From contig DATBFX010000599.1 of NCBI GenBank assembly GCA_036558305.1, positions 1-40,429 on the forward strand: 40,429 bases of DNA. Direction: 5' to 3'. Position 1 is the stretch's first letter, and each line of letters opens with the position of its first letter. This DNA comes from DATBFX01 sp036558305 (lineage in GTDB: Bacteria > Chloroflexota > Chloroflexia > Thermomicrobiales > UBA6265). Below are positions 39,435 through 40,429 of the stretch, piece after piece. The position numbers were made by a program, and so were the translations under genes. Under the pieces are notes generated by a model. The model was not told the origin of the DNA. It searched no databases and saw only the letters and a list, made by a program, of their open reading frames with translations.

Positions 39435-40429
39435 CTACTCCGTTTCGAGCACCGCCCGCAGCACCGTGCGTTTGTTGTACTCCTGGGCGTTTCCGTCCCA
39501 CTCGCCGCCACAGGTGATCAGCGTCAGGCTCGGCTTCTTGGTCTTGCCGACAAGCTTGGCGACGTCCGCGTTTGCGATGTCGATCTGCTTAACCCACTGC
39601 ACCCTGTAGCGATAGACGACGCCGTTCTCGCCGGTCACCTCGATGATGGCGTCCGGCTTGACGTCGGCGAGGTGGAAGAAGACGCCTTCGGGAATCCCCC
39701 AGTAGTTGAGGTGTCCGGCCATCACCACGTTGCCCGGCACGCCGAGTTTCGCCGTGTCCTTGTACCAAGCGACCTTGTCGGCGGTCGTCGGGTCTTGGAG
39801 ACCGCCGTCGACGATCTCCAGCGTCTCCGTCTTCGCGTCGATCCCGACCGACGCGATGCGGAGCGAGACCGGCTTCGTCGCGAAGCCGACCGGCGGGGTC
39901 AGGCGGCTGTCGAAGAACCACGGCCAGCCGTTCTGCACGGGAGCCGGATCACCGGCCGGGCTGACGGGCGCATCGTGCGCGGTCGGATCGGTCGCGGCAC
40001 CGGGAGCGACACCGGTGTTGGGGAACTTCTTCGGCGGCTTCGGCTTGGTTTTGACACCGCAGTTGTAGACCGTGACCGTCGTCTCCTCACCGGCGCCGAC
40101 GACGAGATAACCGTTCTTGTCGGTGTGATCGGCGACGGCATAGCACCAGGTACCGCCGATCTCGTCGATCTGGTAGGTGCCCGCTTGCAAGCCGTACCAC
40201 GAGAGGTAGCCGCTGCCGTCGGTCGTGCCCTGGGCAACCTCGACCCAATCGCTGCCATTCCAGACCGTGAGGGAGAAGCCGGCGCCGCCCTCGTAGATCT
40301 GGCAATCGTCGGAGGAGACGAAGACCGTGCCCTGGCAATACTCCTTGACGATCGTCACGGTCCCGCCCGGAACCTCGGGCACGTTGTACCAGTAGCAGGT
40401 GACGTGGTCGCCGGGCGCGACGTCGATCC
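39435..40429 (-). CDS. Sortase-family protein with prealbumin-like (Cna-B) domain and internal FPNTG motif (5' end cut)
   Basis: About 330 residues are visible; the frame stays open to the right edge. A Cna-B/SpaA-like beta domain (GGTVTIVKEYCQ... GYLSWYGLQAGTYQIDEIGG... ATTVTVYNCGV-like repeats, with a second such unit beginning at the edge) is followed by a Lys/Pro stretch and FPNTG (coordinates 40011-40025). A Pro/Ala linker leads to a sortase domain: VVMAGHLNYWG (His), SLTLITCGGEWD (Cys) and YNKRTVLRAVL (Arg). No membrane helix follows the FPNTG motif. The family links surface proteins to the wall or to each other; self-processing is conceivable. The N-terminus and any signal peptide lie outside the window. 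Confidence 0.85.
   Translation of the reverse strand, partial: IDVAPGDHVTCYWYNVPEVPGGTVTIVKEYCQGTVFVSSDDCQIYEGGAGFSLTVWNGSDWVEVAQGTTDGSGYLSWYGLQAGTYQIDEIGGTWCYAVADHTDKNGYLVVGAGEETTVTVYNCGVKTKPKPPKKFPNTGVAPGAATDPTAHDAPVSPAGDPAPVQNGWPWFFDSRLTPPVGFATKPVSLRIASVGIDAKTETLEIVDGGLQDPTTADKVAWYKDTAKLGVPGNVVMAGHLNYWGIPEGVFFHLADVKPDAIIEVTGENGVVYRYRVQWVKQIDIANADVAKLVGKTKKPSLTLITCGGEWDGNAQEYNKRTVLRAVLETE

Noticed and set aside
1..40429. tRNA, rRNA, transposase, integrase or phage structural genes
   Set aside because: None was recognised on either strand by eye; small RNA genes without strong structure could still be missed.

Overview
The window is a GC-rich bacterial chromosome segment. Gene content suggests Chloroflexota, probably Thermomicrobia or a relative: BMP-type nucleoside and family-5 peptide ABC transporters, CoxD/CoxE-like pairs, a methanol-dehydrogenase-like iron ADH, many type II toxin-antitoxin (TA) modules, and a sortase carrying a Cna-B-like domain. 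This placement is inference; no rRNA, tRNA or phylogenetic marker was found.

Layout. 1-1150 (-): membrane serine protease of the NfeD/ClpP class, cut by the left edge. 1248-1814 (+): Phd/YafQ-type TA. 1822-2712 (-): one-chain fusion of the two succinate dehydrogenase membrane anchors. 2946-3791 (+): LLM-class flavin oxidoreductase. 12456-3831 (-): a directional run of BMP nucleoside-type ABC transporter, iron-containing alcohol dehydrogenase, MoxR ATPase and CoxE-like VWA protein. 13583-12757 (-): moaC plus a coupled 102-residue unknown. 13696-15068: Phd-VapC and AbrB-Doc modules. 16474-15203 (-): threonine synthase. 17487-16804 (-): GNAT/FeeM-like acyltransferase. 17644-18132 (+): DinB-like protein. 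19004-18193 (-): a two-gene HNHP / CxAFPxGIP operon. 22719-19101 (-): peptide-type ABC transporter.

28798-22889 (-) carries a YehM-, YehP- and YehQ-like set (DUF5682, VWA, SWIM zinc finger) and an unknown partner. The matching YehL-like MoxR ATPase sits at 38095-36977 on the same strand in the expected upstream position, but about 8 kb of other genes intervene. These are DUF1360, two PIN TA modules, a coiled-coil membrane protein, a secreted protein, a Uma2 nuclease and a 1032-residue FAD/Fe-S dehydrogenase. Both the MoxR gene and the DUF5682 gene have the same promoter design: a -35 box, a 17-nt spacer filled by a CGAAC-N4-GTTC sequence that looks like a Gram-positive-type LexA/SOS box, and a GACAAT -10. 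This suggests that the split module is still one regulon, induced by DNA damage.

The right end holds a serine hydrolase and a sortase-like protein that contains its own FPNTG sorting-type motif and runs off the right edge. The window has two MoxR-VWA systems, five TA modules, and several intergenic hairpins built from short tandem repeats.
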